This document shows, piece after piece, positions 19,515-28,748 of a stretch of DNA of 64,000 nucleotides (position 1 is its first letter; every line of letters begins with the position of its first letter). Below the pieces are notes generated by a model, which was given only the letters and a program-made list of their open reading frames with translations, was not told the origin of the DNA and made no database searches. The stretch comes from a virus. Both the position numbers and the translations under genes were made by a program. The stretch spans positions 17,602 through 81,601 of the IMG/VR virus record IMGVR_UViG_3300035180_000402, one strand, 5' to 3'.

Positions 19515-21683
19515 ATGATTCCGACTAAAGCTAGCAATTGGGAATATATCTATTTAGATACTAATACTAACTTGTATGTTCCACATTACTATAACATAAC
19601 TGATAGAGTAATGTTTGAAGATAATGAGTACATAGCTCAAGTAAGTCATTATGCTACTAGTTCTTTCACGCAAGACTACTTAAATGGATATTGGAAACGT
19701 TGGAATCTTATAAAGACTAGAGAATGGCTTCCAGGAACAATTTATGCATCAGGAGATAAAATTAAGTATGGTCATATAACATATATATGTAAATATGGTC
19801 ATTTATCTCAAGACTTATTTAGTAAAGATCTTAGTGTAAATTTAGATAACTTAAACTTCGATTTTTTATATAAGAGAAATGATTATAACAAAGTTTCAAA
19901 ATCTTTTCCTTGGGCAGGCATAAAAGTATATACCAAAGATGAATTAGTAATAGATAGAGATATAACATATAAGTGTTTACAAGATCACACAGTCAACACT
20001 CTTGCTGACATATATTCAACTAGACCTTTATATGGTGTAAATTGGAAAAGCTATTGGACTTTTACTATTGAAGAACCTAAAGATTTAAACACTCGTTGGG
20101 CGCAAGGTCGTATCTTTAATATTAATGATCTGGTAGAAAATAATGGTAAGTTATATCTTTGTAAGAGCGCCTATAATGGATTATCTCCTGAGTATATAGA
20201 TAATAATGAACCTGGAATGGGTTCTACTTGGAAAGATTTTTGGGATGAATTTGTACTATGGGATGTAGAACTAACCAGATGTGATTATGTCAACTGGATG
20301 AGTGATGTACCATTTCTTCGTGATTATTTAGAAGTTATTGATCTATTGCAAATAACTAATATAGATCATCCAATAGTCAAATTGACAAAATTGAGATCAT
20401 TAGATACAGAAACAGAGCAGGAGATATTAAAACTAACCACTAGCTTTTTAGGTTTTTCTTTCCTAGCCGAGTCTTCTTTAATAGATCCATCCTCATATTA
20501 TCAATACATAAATTATTTGTCTATGTATAAGAGTGAGTCTGGAACTGAATCTTACTTAAAATTTTTAAACTTTATAGTAAGACATGATTTAGATATACCT
20601 TCAAACGATACTCCTCTATCTCAGTATATAGATAAAACTACAAAAGTTCCACTTTGGAAAATTAAAGAACTATATACTCATAATTATAAATCTTTTTGGA
20701 CTAAAGAAGAAGTTATTTGTAAGTTAGGACTGAGCAAAAAATACTTTAAAACTACTTTCTTTAGATCTAATGGACAAACAGTATATAATATGTTTGAAAC
20801 AGTTGAATATATGGGTTGGGTTTGGAGTAGTCTTGTTGATAATAATGAAGACTTACCTACTTTAACTTCTCCTTATTGGACCAGAGTTTCTGCTCTACCT
20901 GAATCTGAATTTGTAGATAGTTCATTACTTTCAAATTTTGATGATAGTGAGGTTTTGTATTTAAATTTTCCTATGACATTTAGAGGAACTTGGTTCAAGC
21001 TAGAGTCTTATTATTTGAATGATACAGTAATATATAATGGTAAAATATGGAACTGTATTAAAGCTGGTGCTAAAGGATATATACCTTATGATGGAAGTTC
21101 TTACTGGAGTAAGGTTTCAGATATAAATCTTTTTGAAGTGTATAATAGTTATAAAACATACTATGTAGATGATAAAGTAATGTACAACAATGAAATTTGG
21201 CAGTGTACTAAAGCCAGAATAAAAGGTCAAGAACCATCTGACTCCAGTAGTTCTTGGAACAAGCTCTCTGACTCCAGTTCTGTAGCTAGTTCTGAATTTA
21301 AGAATTATGGTTATTATAGAACCAATAGAGTATATTTATATAGATCTGATGATATGCGTAAGATGGGTTCTGACTTAGAAAAGTATCCTGAATATGCAGG
21401 TATAACTAAAATATTTTATGAATTATCAATTGCAGCTAAAGTAATTTATATAAAGGAGATTGGATATGATTATGTATTATCTAACTTACCAAGACTTGTT
21501 CAGATAAATCCAGATAATAGTGAATTTGAAGAAGCTCACTATATACCATTTATTTGTAATAAAAAAATTACATATCCTACACCTGTAAGAGTAGGCAATT
21601 GGGTACCAGATGACCTTAGATCTTGTGTAACTTGTCCACAAAAATTATTTACACCTAATATTACCGAAAGTCAACAACTGTAA
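19515..21683 (+). CDS. Baseplate/tail protein with chitin-binding-like (CBM5/12) repeats
   Basis: A 722-residue protein. At least four repeats follow the W...Y..GD.V.Y.G..Y.C.......P......W pattern of CBM5/12 (ChtBD3-like) modules: REWLPGTIYASGDKIKYG; WAQGRIFNINDLVENNGKLY; WFKLESYYLNDTVIYNGKIW; YNSYKTYYVDDKVMYNNEIW. The region from about residue 250 to 400 between them is a different, helical domain and may be the baseplate-docking part. Its position after gpJ/gp6 is where T4 gp7-like or tail-protein-I genes usually lie. Glycan binding is inferred from the repeats. Confidence 0.6.
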   Translation: MIPTKASNWEYIYLDTNTNLYVPHYYNITDRVMFEDNEYIAQVSHYATSSFTQDYLNGYWKRWNLIKTREWLPGTIYASGDKIKYGHITYICKYGHLSQDLFSKDLSVNLDNLNFDFLYKRNDYNKVSKSFPWAGIKVYTKDELVIDRDITYKCLQDHTVNTLADIYSTRPLYGVNWKSYWTFTIEEPKDLNTRWAQGRIFNINDLVENNGKLYLCKSAYNGLSPEYIDNNEPGMGSTWKDFWDEFVLWDVELTRCDYVNWMSDVPFLRDYLEVIDLLQITNIDHPIVKLTKLRSLDTETEQEILKLTTSFLGFSFLAESSLIDPSSYYQYINYLSMYKSESGTESYLKFLNFIVRHDLDIPSNDTPLSQYIDKTTKVPLWKIKELYTHNYKSFWTKEEVICKLGLSKKYFKTTFFRSNGQTVYNMFETVEYMGWVWSSLVDNNEDLPTLTSPYWTRVSALPESEFVDSSLLSNFDDSEVLYLNFPMTFRGTWFKLESYYLNDTVIYNGKIWNCIKAGAKGYIPYDGSSYWSKVSDINLFEVYNSYKTYYVDDKVMYNNEIWQCTKARIKGQEPSDSSSSWNKLSDSSSVASSEFKNYGYYRTNRVYLYRSDDMRKMGSDLEKYPEYAGITKIFYELSIAAKVIYIKEIGYDYVLSNLPRLVQINPDNSEFEEAHYIPFICNKKITYPTPVRVGNWVPDDLRSCVTCPQKLFTPNITESQQL

Positions 21684-21713
21684 ATATAATATAATATAAT
21701 AGGAGGTTTTACT

Positions 21714-24278
21714 ATGGCTACAATGCAAATAACTAAAGTCGGTTATGAGCAAATAACCGATGCACTACAAAGTGGTTATACTTTAAAGATTACTAAAGTT
21801 AAATTTGGTACTGGATCAGATTATGTTCCAACAGCAGGAGATGTTGAACTTCATGGTCATATTCTATATGAAGGCCCAATTAGTAATGTGGATGTAGTAA
21901 ATGATGATATAATTGATTTTCTTTGTATTTGCCCTGAGAACTTAGGTGTAGACACAGTCACTATTGGTGAAGTTGGATTATATATAGAAAATACTGATGG
22001 AACCGATACTCTATTTGCATTAGCTTGTTATCCTTATCCTTTCAGTAAAGCACCAAATATGCGGTATAAAACACACTGCTTAGTTTTGAATCCATATATA
22101 AGCAATGCAGTAGATTTAACTTTAACTTGGACTATGAGTTTACCACGAGTTAATTATTATGGAGATTTACCTAATCCGGAAAGAACTGGAGATAATGCTT
22201 ATATAGTAAACCACGGATTTACAGATAGTGGTGTTTTAAAACCTTCTTTAGTTACACGATACGCAATGTCTGATACAGGCCCACTAGCGTGGGGGCTCTT
22301 AAATGGAGATTTATATTATGATGGCTATGTTACTCCAGTTGAAGGGGATCCAGCCAGTTTTAAATTAGCTGGTTTACCATTGTCTAACTTTCCTGCCATA
22401 AATATTAAATTTGCTTTTGTTTATGTTTGTGAAGGTACAGGAAGAACTCAGTGTAGAGCATTATCTTATAATGCATCACTAGATTGCTTTACTACTTTGT
22501 ATGAAGACTTTTCCTTAACTGTTAAGGGATCTGGAACTCCTTCCTATGAAGGAGCTTGTAATACAGGTAACACTGCAGGTACTGTGTTGCATATAACTAA
22601 TCTAGATTCAAGCTCAAGAGTATTGATTTGGACAGCGGTAAGGATGGAAGCTACTGGTCTTGTTTTTAGAGGTCGTTGGGATGCAGCAGCAGGATATCCA
22701 TCTAGTCCTATTCCAGGATCATACTGGGTAGTATCTGGTAATGGTATTATAAATGGAACCTGTTATCAAGTTGGAGACTGGATGGTATTTTCTGGTGATG
22801 AACAGTGGGATAAGATTGATAACACTGAACTACCTTACTTACTATATCGTGGTGATTGGGATGCTTCTACCGGTCAAGCTCCACCGCCACAACCAATACA
22901 ATATTATTGGCAGAATATTCGTCAAGGACATTATTGGGTAATAAGTACTGCTGGAGTTATAGCAGGAGTATGGTTTGATGTTGATGATTGGATAGTATGG
23001 AATGGAACAAAGTGGCAAAAAGTAGATAATAAAGGTGGTCTAAAATTTAGAGGGTATCATGCTATAGTATCTGATAATCATGTGCCTACTGTTTTAACTG
23101 ATGGTGACTATTGGATTGTGTCCCAAAAAGGAACTATTAATGGTATTCGTTATGATGTTAAAGATATCCTAGTATGGACAGGTTCAACCTTTATGCGGTT
23201 GATAAATCAAGAAGGCTTAGTTTATCAAGGTCTTTATGACCCAAGCATAACTGGTGAATATCCAGTGCCTTTCAAATCTGGTGATCTTTGGATTGTTAAA
23301 AAGAATGGTGAAGTAACTAATCAAGATGATCCTACAGTTAAAGATAACTTATATGTAGATGATTTTTTAGTAGCTATTCCAACTACTAGTACTACTTTTA
23401 CCTGTGATACTAATAGTAATAGTACCATTTTAAATACTACTGGTAATATGCGTTGGAAAGTAATTTCAGCAGGAGGATTAACCTATCGTGGTACTCATGA
23501 TGCATCTACTGGTATTATGCCAATTCCCCTGCATAAAGGAGACTATTGGGTTATTACTAATCCAGGTTATTTAAATGGTGTATATTATGAAACAAATGAT
23601 TGGATTACATTTAATGGATCTTCTTTTAATAAAGTTAGTAATAGAGAAGGTCTTAAATATCAAGGACTGTGGGAAATTGGTACCAACGGATCTGTACCTC
23701 CAACTCATCCAGTAGAAGGTGACTTTTGGATTGTTAGCTCTCCTGGATCTGTACAAGGCACTGGATATAGTATAGGTGATTGGTTAGTTTGGACAAATTC
23801 TGGATGGACTAACGTTGATAATAGACCTGGATTCTATTATAGAGGAGACTGGAATCCAACTTCAGGAACAAATCCAGTTGCATTAAAAGAAGGCGATTTG
23901 TATCGTATTAACGCTGCTGGTACATTCAATGGCGAGCATGTAGCTCCTGGAGACTTCATTGTTTGGACAACAGCAGGATGGCTCCTGATCTTAGGAACTC
24001 TTGACCGTATAGATATTCCTAGATATAACATAACCACTAATGATTACATGCTCCGTGAGTATGAATATGCAGATGCTTCTACTGGTAAAGTATATAACTC
24101 AGCTAAAAACCTTAAGATAGGATTTGCATTAGAGATTTTATTTAAAGATAGAACTAATCCAGTGTATGTACCATATCTTGAACAATTGAACGAATTAGAG
24201 TTTTGTGGTTGTACTTGTACTTGTACTTGCCAATGTACGGCACCTTGTAACTGTTGTAAAGGCGCAGGTCCAGTTTAA
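21714..24278 (+). CDS. Tail-collar fibre with repeated modules and a Cys-rich tail
   Basis: An 854-residue protein with a strong AGGAGG site. Residues 1-150 match phage tail-collar fibre N-termini (QITKVGYEQITDALQSGYTL, IGEVGLYIENTDG), which dock fibres on the baseplate. From about residue 313 come six to seven modules of ~60-75 residues: a LxYRGxWDAxxG start, then GDYWVVSxxGxINGxxYxVG and DWxVWNGxxWxKVDN. The last 24 residues hold nine cysteines in the order CGCTCTCTCQCTAPCNCC. Alternating CxC is unusual for a fibre and suggests metal binding or modification. One gene separates it from four radical-SAM genes. Confidence 0.8.
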   Translation: MATMQITKVGYEQITDALQSGYTLKITKVKFGTGSDYVPTAGDVELHGHILYEGPISNVDVVNDDIIDFLCICPENLGVDTVTIGEVGLYIENTDGTDTLFALACYPYPFSKAPNMRYKTHCLVLNPYISNAVDLTLTWTMSLPRVNYYGDLPNPERTGDNAYIVNHGFTDSGVLKPSLVTRYAMSDTGPLAWGLLNGDLYYDGYVTPVEGDPASFKLAGLPLSNFPAINIKFAFVYVCEGTGRTQCRALSYNASLDCFTTLYEDFSLTVKGSGTPSYEGACNTGNTAGTVLHITNLDSSSRVLIWTAVRMEATGLVFRGRWDAAAGYPSSPIPGSYWVVSGNGIINGTCYQVGDWMVFSGDEQWDKIDNTELPYLLYRGDWDASTGQAPPPQPIQYYWQNIRQGHYWVISTAGVIAGVWFDVDDWIVWNGTKWQKVDNKGGLKFRGYHAIVSDNHVPTVLTDGDYWIVSQKGTINGIRYDVKDILVWTGSTFMRLINQEGLVYQGLYDPSITGEYPVPFKSGDLWIVKKNGEVTNQDDPTVKDNLYVDDFLVAIPTTSTTFTCDTNSNSTILNTTGNMRWKVISAGGLTYRGTHDASTGIMPIPLHKGDYWVITNPGYLNGVYYETNDWITFNGSSFNKVSNREGLKYQGLWEIGTNGSVPPTHPVEGDFWIVSSPGSVQGTGYSIGDWLVWTNSGWTNVDNRPGFYYRGDWNPTSGTNPVALKEGDLYRINAAGTFNGEHVAPGDFIVWTTAGWLLILGTLDRIDIPRYNITTNDYMLREYEYADASTGKVYNSAKNLKIGFALEILFKDRTNPVYVPYLEQLNELEFCGCTCTCTCQCTAPCNCCKGAGPV
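22650..24000 (+). repeat. Coding tandem modules of the collar fibre
   Basis: Six to seven diverged in-frame modules, each encoding G(L/F)xYRG ... GDxWxV ... NGxxY ... DWxVW. They are recognisable in protein but too diverged to align as simple DNA repeats. One module, around 23,290-23,450, has a longer Ser/Thr-rich insertion. Confidence 0.7.
24204..24260 (+). other. Cysteine-rich C-terminal tail of the collar fibre
   Basis: Cysteines are at residues 831, 833, 835, 837, 839, 841, 845, 847 and 848 of 854. The DNA contains three perfect TGTACT hexamers from 24210 to 24227, encoding Cys-Thr units, so the stretch may have grown by slippage. Alternating CxC cysteines followed by a Gly-rich end are unlike the rest of the protein. 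Confidence 0.8.
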
Positions 24279-24295
24279 ATTAAAGTGAGGATAAT

Positions 24296-25033
24296 ATGTC
24301 AAGAGTATATTTTTGTGTTAAAAACAGTTATTCTTCTACCACTCCTAAACCTGCGAATATTACGTCTGTAGGAGATGTAACTATAACAGTATCTAATTCA
24401 AACATAATAATAAATCAACCCGATGTTCTTATAGACTCAGATAGAGATATACATTTAATAGTTGCTTCAGATTTTACATTTAATACTCCTGGTCTAGTTC
24501 AGACTTCGCATGTTTTTGGTTCAAAGGATTATTTTGATAAAGTACAGGTTTATTATTATAATAATACCTATTTCTATTATTTTGAAAGTGTAGAACATTA
24601 CTGTGCCGTATATGAGCGTCACTTTTCTACAGTTTATTTTAGACATGATCCTACTAAAATATTCTGTGAAGTAACATCTAATGCGATAGCTATTCAAGGA
24701 GCAGGTAAATTTGTTTTTCTAATCAGAGGTCTTTTTGTTTCAGAAAATGTAGTTACCTTGAAAATGCAAGATGAAGAAAAAACTGAAATACCAATATCTT
24801 TAATATCAGATAGTAATACACAAACTACGTTAAACTCTATAAATACTTCTTTCAATACGTTAGAAAATGGTACTATAGTAGATTCCTTTATTCAAAGTCG
24901 TGGATTCTTTTTAGAGCTAGACCCCGATGTTTTAAAAGGTGAAGGTTATCTAATAATAGAGAATGAATTACCTACAAGTTTTGCAATAACCGGTGTATCT
25001 AAGACTAGAAGTAAAATGATGTTCTTTATTTAA
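24296..25033 (+). CDS. Unknown virion-type protein between the fibre and radical-SAM genes
   Basis: A 245-residue protein behind GAGG. I do not recognise it. It is mostly beta-prone, with alternating polar/hydrophobic stretches (VTITVSNSNIIINQPDVLID) and a Tyr-rich part (VQVYYYNNTYFYYFESVEHY). No signal peptide or membrane segment is seen. Cysteines are few. It could be a second fibre tip, or a partner or substrate of the radical-SAM enzymes that start 34 bases later. Confidence 0.55.
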   Translation: MSRVYFCVKNSYSSTTPKPANITSVGDVTITVSNSNIIINQPDVLIDSDRDIHLIVASDFTFNTPGLVQTSHVFGSKDYFDKVQVYYYNNTYFYYFESVEHYCAVYERHFSTVYFRHDPTKIFCEVTSNAIAIQGAGKFVFLIRGLFVSENVVTLKMQDEEKTEIPISLISDSNTQTTLNSINTSFNTLENGTIVDSFIQSRGFFLELDPDVLKGEGYLIIENELPTSFAITGVSKTRSKMMFFI

Positions 25034-25067
25034 AATAATAACTGATTACTGGTAAAGGAAAAATAAA

Positions 25068-26432
25068 ATGATAACTAAACATGATTTAGAAGATGATATT
25101 TTAACCTTTTCTAAAGATAGGTCTTTTAGGTATTTTAAAACAAAAGGCGGATTATTAGTAAAGAGCTTTCTTAATACAAATAGATACTATATAGAAAGTG
25201 CTGATGATGATTTACCTATTGCCTCTGTTTGTTTTGGAGAAGAAATATTTACTAATGATGAATTAGATCAACTATATGATATTATAAATCAAGATAAAAA
25301 ACAGTTACGCCAAGATATATTTAGTTTAGGAATATTCAATTCTACCTGTAATGTTAGTTGTGAATATTGTACTAATGGCGATAGAACTAAAATGCTCCAG
25401 AAGCTACCAAGTATAGAACAACTACAAGAGGTCTTTAATACTTATAACATCAAATATGTAAGTGTAGCTGGAGGAGAACCATTAGTAGAATGGCCCCAAC
25501 TAAAAAATATTCTGACATTTTTAGATGAACAACCTGGTATAAAAACAATGGAAATCTTATCAAATGGAAGATTACTTAAGCCTGAGATACTTGAGTTTAT
25601 ATCTAGTTTAACACGAGACGTTAAGTTATTTTTAACTGTTACTACAAAAGAAGACTCAAAAGATCACATGAATATACAAGAGCTTTATGAGTTATATCCG
25701 AAGTTGGTAGGACACCCTGTTGAAATAAATATTGTTATAGACCACTATAAATTTGATGTAGATAGATTTTTATCTTTAATTGTAGAAATGGTTAAAAAAG
25801 GAAATTTTGGAGTAACCTTAAATGCAATACGCAGAGAAGACGCAACAGAAGAAGGACTATTGCAATTAATAAATAATGTAAAAGCAATGATCCGAAGTCC
25901 TCATATTCGTGATTTGTCTTGCCCCGAAGACGATAATCCAACAACACCTTTTTATTATGCAACCGGAAGTTGTAGTAGTGGGATGATTTGTGCTTCATCT
26001 AAAGGTTATTCCTTTTGTTTGGCCTCTATGCCACAATATATAGAACAAACTGTAGAAGGTGTAAAGAATATAAGATATATGCAGTCTAAGCATGGATGTG
26101 AATCTTGTGATGCTTATTTTGATGATGTCTTATGTAAGAATAATATTTTCTCTGGTAGTTGTTATAAACTAGAAAGATTCAACTGTTTAACTTGTCCTAA
26201 TTTATGCCAATGCCAATATCAGAAGTGTTATTATCTTTCAGTGAAAAAAATAACAAATCCAGTTGCAGATTATAATAGAGACTTAAGATGTATAGCTTAT
26301 GTTTTAATTTTCAATCTTATTGACTATATAAAACATCAACATATAGATTATTCTGATAGTAATAGTGTGTATAAAATAGACTCAAATAAAATACCGGAGA
26401 AATTAGTAAATGAATATTTTTCTACTAAATAA
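25068..26432 (+). CDS. Radical-SAM enzyme with a Cys-rich C-terminal (SPASM-like) domain
   Basis: A 454-residue protein behind AAGGA. The cluster motif is C94-NVS-C98-EY-C101 (CX3CX2C) and the SAM-binding loop is VAGGEP (135-138). The first ~85 residues form a separate N-domain that could bind a peptide (inference). The C-terminal part has many cysteines (344, 347, 356, 365, 373, 376, 380, 382, 387), enough for one or two auxiliary Fe-S clusters as in SPASM/twitch maturases. Such enzymes usually modify peptides or proteins. It overlaps the next radical-SAM gene by 23 bases. The substrate is unknown. Confidence 0.85.
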   Translation: MITKHDLEDDILTFSKDRSFRYFKTKGGLLVKSFLNTNRYYIESADDDLPIASVCFGEEIFTNDELDQLYDIINQDKKQLRQDIFSLGIFNSTCNVSCEYCTNGDRTKMLQKLPSIEQLQEVFNTYNIKYVSVAGGEPLVEWPQLKNILTFLDEQPGIKTMEILSNGRLLKPEILEFISSLTRDVKLFLTVTTKEDSKDHMNIQELYELYPKLVGHPVEINIVIDHYKFDVDRFLSLIVEMVKKGNFGVTLNAIRREDATEEGLLQLINNVKAMIRSPHIRDLSCPEDDNPTTPFYYATGSCSSGMICASSKGYSFCLASMPQYIEQTVEGVKNIRYMQSKHGCESCDAYFDDVLCKNNIFSGSCYKLERFNCLTCPNLCQCQYQKCYYLSVKKITNPVADYNRDLRCIAYVLIFNLIDYIKHQHIDYSDSNSVYKIDSNKIPEKLVNEYFSTK

Positions 26433-27528
26433 ACATCACACTTGCTACCTATCAAATTCTGAGTTAAACTTTCTTAGGTTCTGTGCAGAGAAGCTTAAAG
26501 GTCTTGAATATGTAGAACAACCAGAGCTAGCAGATTTAATTGTTTATTCCGGATGTTCTGTTTCTGACGATTATATCATGAGGAATAATAAAGAGCTGGA
26601 TAAACTTATAGCGCTATATCCAGAAAAGAAATTTATGTTATTTGGATGTGCTGCACCTTATGGTGAGCACTCAAATGTAATTAGTATTGTACATCTAGAA
26701 CATTCTAAATTAGATGATCTCTTTAATTTACCTTCTGGTTCAATAAAGCAACTTCACTCTTATTATTTCACCTATGAGAAAATTTTTGAAGATCAGAAAG
26801 CTATTTTTATATCTAGTGGTTGTGCTAGTAATTGTACTTATTGTAATATTAAGTTATCTAGACCTAAATTAAAATCAATGCCTTTAGAAGATATTCTTGA
26901 AAGAGTGAATCAGTTTTATGCAACTAATCATCATTATGTCTTATGCTCAGATGACTGTGGTTCATATGGATTAGATATAGGGACTAATTTTGCAGTTTTA
27001 CTAGAAACTTTAGTTTTAAATTTTCCTGATATACTTATAAATATAAAGTGGGTTAATCCACAATGGTTTATAAAGTATTATGATGTTATAAAGAAATATG
27101 TGGATACAGGTAATGTTATAGGTATAGAATGTCCTATTCAGTCAGGATCAGATAGAATATTAAAGTTAATGAATCGTCCATATACTGTAGAAGAAGTCAT
27201 TGATAAATGGACCAAGATAAAAGGAAAGTTACTATCTTCTAAAGGTACAGTCATAGTAAACTTTCCTGGAGAAACTTGGGAAGAATTTTTAGCTTCTATG
27301 TCTTTACGTAAACATTATGAAATTTTTATAGTATATATTTTCAAACTAAACAAAAATACAGCTAGTGCAAATCTTCCAGATAGACGAACAGAGGAGGATG
27401 CTAAGAGACGACTTGAATATCTAAAAGAACATTATCCAGACATATACTATGGTGGAGATCTTATAGATAATAACTTAGACCGCTGTATAGACAAACCTTA
27501 TATGGTAGATAACTTAGAATATGATTGA
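26410..27528 (+). CDS. Radical-SAM methylthiotransferase-like protein (RimO/MiaB type)
   Basis: 372 residues; the ATG has GGAG upstream inside the previous gene. Three N-domain cysteines (C12, C49, C80) are placed as in the UPF0004 domain. C138-ASN-C142-TY-C145 is the radical-SAM motif, and PIQSGSDRILKLMNRPY (242-258) with NFPGET (284-289) are hallmarks of MiaB/RimO/MtaB. These enzymes attach methylthio groups to tRNA or, for RimO, to an Asp of ribosomal protein S12. The C-terminal TRAM domain is not evident and the protein is ~60 residues shorter than usual. The target could be a phage tail protein or the ribosome; the sequence does not decide. Confidence 0.82.
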   Translation: MNIFLLNKHHTCYLSNSELNFLRFCAEKLKGLEYVEQPELADLIVYSGCSVSDDYIMRNNKELDKLIALYPEKKFMLFGCAAPYGEHSNVISIVHLEHSKLDDLFNLPSGSIKQLHSYYFTYEKIFEDQKAIFISSGCASNCTYCNIKLSRPKLKSMPLEDILERVNQFYATNHHYVLCSDDCGSYGLDIGTNFAVLLETLVLNFPDILINIKWVNPQWFIKYYDVIKKYVDTGNVIGIECPIQSGSDRILKLMNRPYTVEEVIDKWTKIKGKLLSSKGTVIVNFPGETWEEFLASMSLRKHYEIFIVYIFKLNKNTASANLPDRRTEEDAKRRLEYLKEHYPDIYYGGDLIDNNLDRCIDKPYMVDNLEYD

Positions 27529-28741
27529 TACTTTATCCATAAAAATGGTAGATATTCCAGGTGTTCTTGAATATCATTCTTCGACGCATTCTTTCAATTA
27601 TTGTCCTGAAGTTATACAGACTGAAAGAATAAAATTTGAAGATAGAAATGAAATACAACAAGACTTCTCGAAAGAATATCTTAATAAACAAAAAGAAGAA
27701 TCAGATAAAGTACCAATTATAGGTACAGTAACCATTACTAATGAATGTAACATGGGATGTTCTTTTTGTTATGCTCATAAAAATGAGCAACTAGGAAAAA
27801 TAAATTTAGACTATCTTATACGATTAAAGGAAAAGCTTCCTAAAGAATGTTTTGATCATCTTATTTTATCTGGTGGTGAACCATTATTATATTTTGATAC
27901 GGTTAAGTCAGTAAGAAAGTTATACTCAAAGGTTGTAATATATACTAATGGTAGTCTTTTAACAGAAGATATTATTAAATGGTGTATAGATACAAAGACA
28001 TGGTTATACATAACGTTAGATTTTGATATTCCAGATTTTATTGGTCATCACTCTAGTCCTGTAAGAGATTTACTAGAAAAGTACATTTATAAGTATCCTA
28101 AATTGTTAGATATAATATCTTTTGGGACAGTTCTTCCAATAGAAGAACTTATAAATTTGCCTAAGCTTAGGCAACAACAAAAACCTTTTGAGTCAGGTAT
28201 ATGGAGACTATACAATTTTTTAGATCCAAAAGATAAAAATTATGTAGTTAGTTCTGAAGGTTTTGATCTTGAAATGAGTAATATAGAAACTGGTTCTATT
28301 AGTCTTCAAGAATCAATATTTTTTAGATATTTGAACTATGTACAAACAGCTTCTACTAATGAATACAACTATAGTTGTTGTGGAAATTCATTAGCCCTAA
28401 CACCCAGTGGAAACTTAACTATCTGTAATGAGTTATCAAGTTTACCTGAGTCTCGTTTAAAAAATACAAAAGTATGGTCAATAGATTCATTAGATTTAGA
28501 AGAAGTTAAACAAGAACAATTAAGAGTAGGTAAATACGGTATTAAAAGTTTTTGTGGTTCATGTATTATGAAATATTTTTGTTCAGGATTGTGTTGGCAG
28601 AAAAAGGGTAATCTTAAACATCAATGTCAAATGGCACGCTTCGGAATAGCATATAGTATGTATTATAAGTTTAACTATTTGAATACTAATTCAATACTAA
28701 ATCCGAATACAAAGTTATCAGAAATCTTAAGAGATAGGTAA
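27521..28741 (+). CDS. Radical-SAM/SPASM maturase-like enzyme
   Basis: A 406-residue protein; its ATG lies inside the previous gene (8-base overlap). The motif is C76-NMG-C80-SF-C83 and the loop is LSGGEP (118-121). The C-terminal SPASM-like set CGSCIMKYFCSGLCW ... HQC (from 345) should hold auxiliary clusters. The closest relative in the window is the next gene. In known families this layout belongs to peptide or protein maturases such as sulfatase maturases and RiPP enzymes. The ~70-residue N-terminal extension before the barrel is also shared with the next gene. Confidence 0.85.
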   Translation: MIDTLSIKMVDIPGVLEYHSSTHSFNYCPEVIQTERIKFEDRNEIQQDFSKEYLNKQKEESDKVPIIGTVTITNECNMGCSFCYAHKNEQLGKINLDYLIRLKEKLPKECFDHLILSGGEPLLYFDTVKSVRKLYSKVVIYTNGSLLTEDIIKWCIDTKTWLYITLDFDIPDFIGHHSSPVRDLLEKYIYKYPKLLDIISFGTVLPIEELINLPKLRQQQKPFESGIWRLYNFLDPKDKNYVVSSEGFDLEMSNIETGSISLQESIFFRYLNYVQTASTNEYNYSCCGNSLALTPSGNLTICNELSSLPESRLKNTKVWSIDSLDLEEVKQEQLRVGKYGIKSFCGSCIMKYFCSGLCWQKKGNLKHQCQMARFGIAYSMYYKFNYLNTNSILNPNTKLSEILRDR

Positions 28742-28748
28742 TATATTT

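Noticed and set aside
21683-21713. TATAATATAATATAAT before the collar fibre as a promoter
   Set aside because: TATAAT-like strings are expected by chance at this base composition, and I see no convincing -35 element; the strong ribosome site alone explains the gene.
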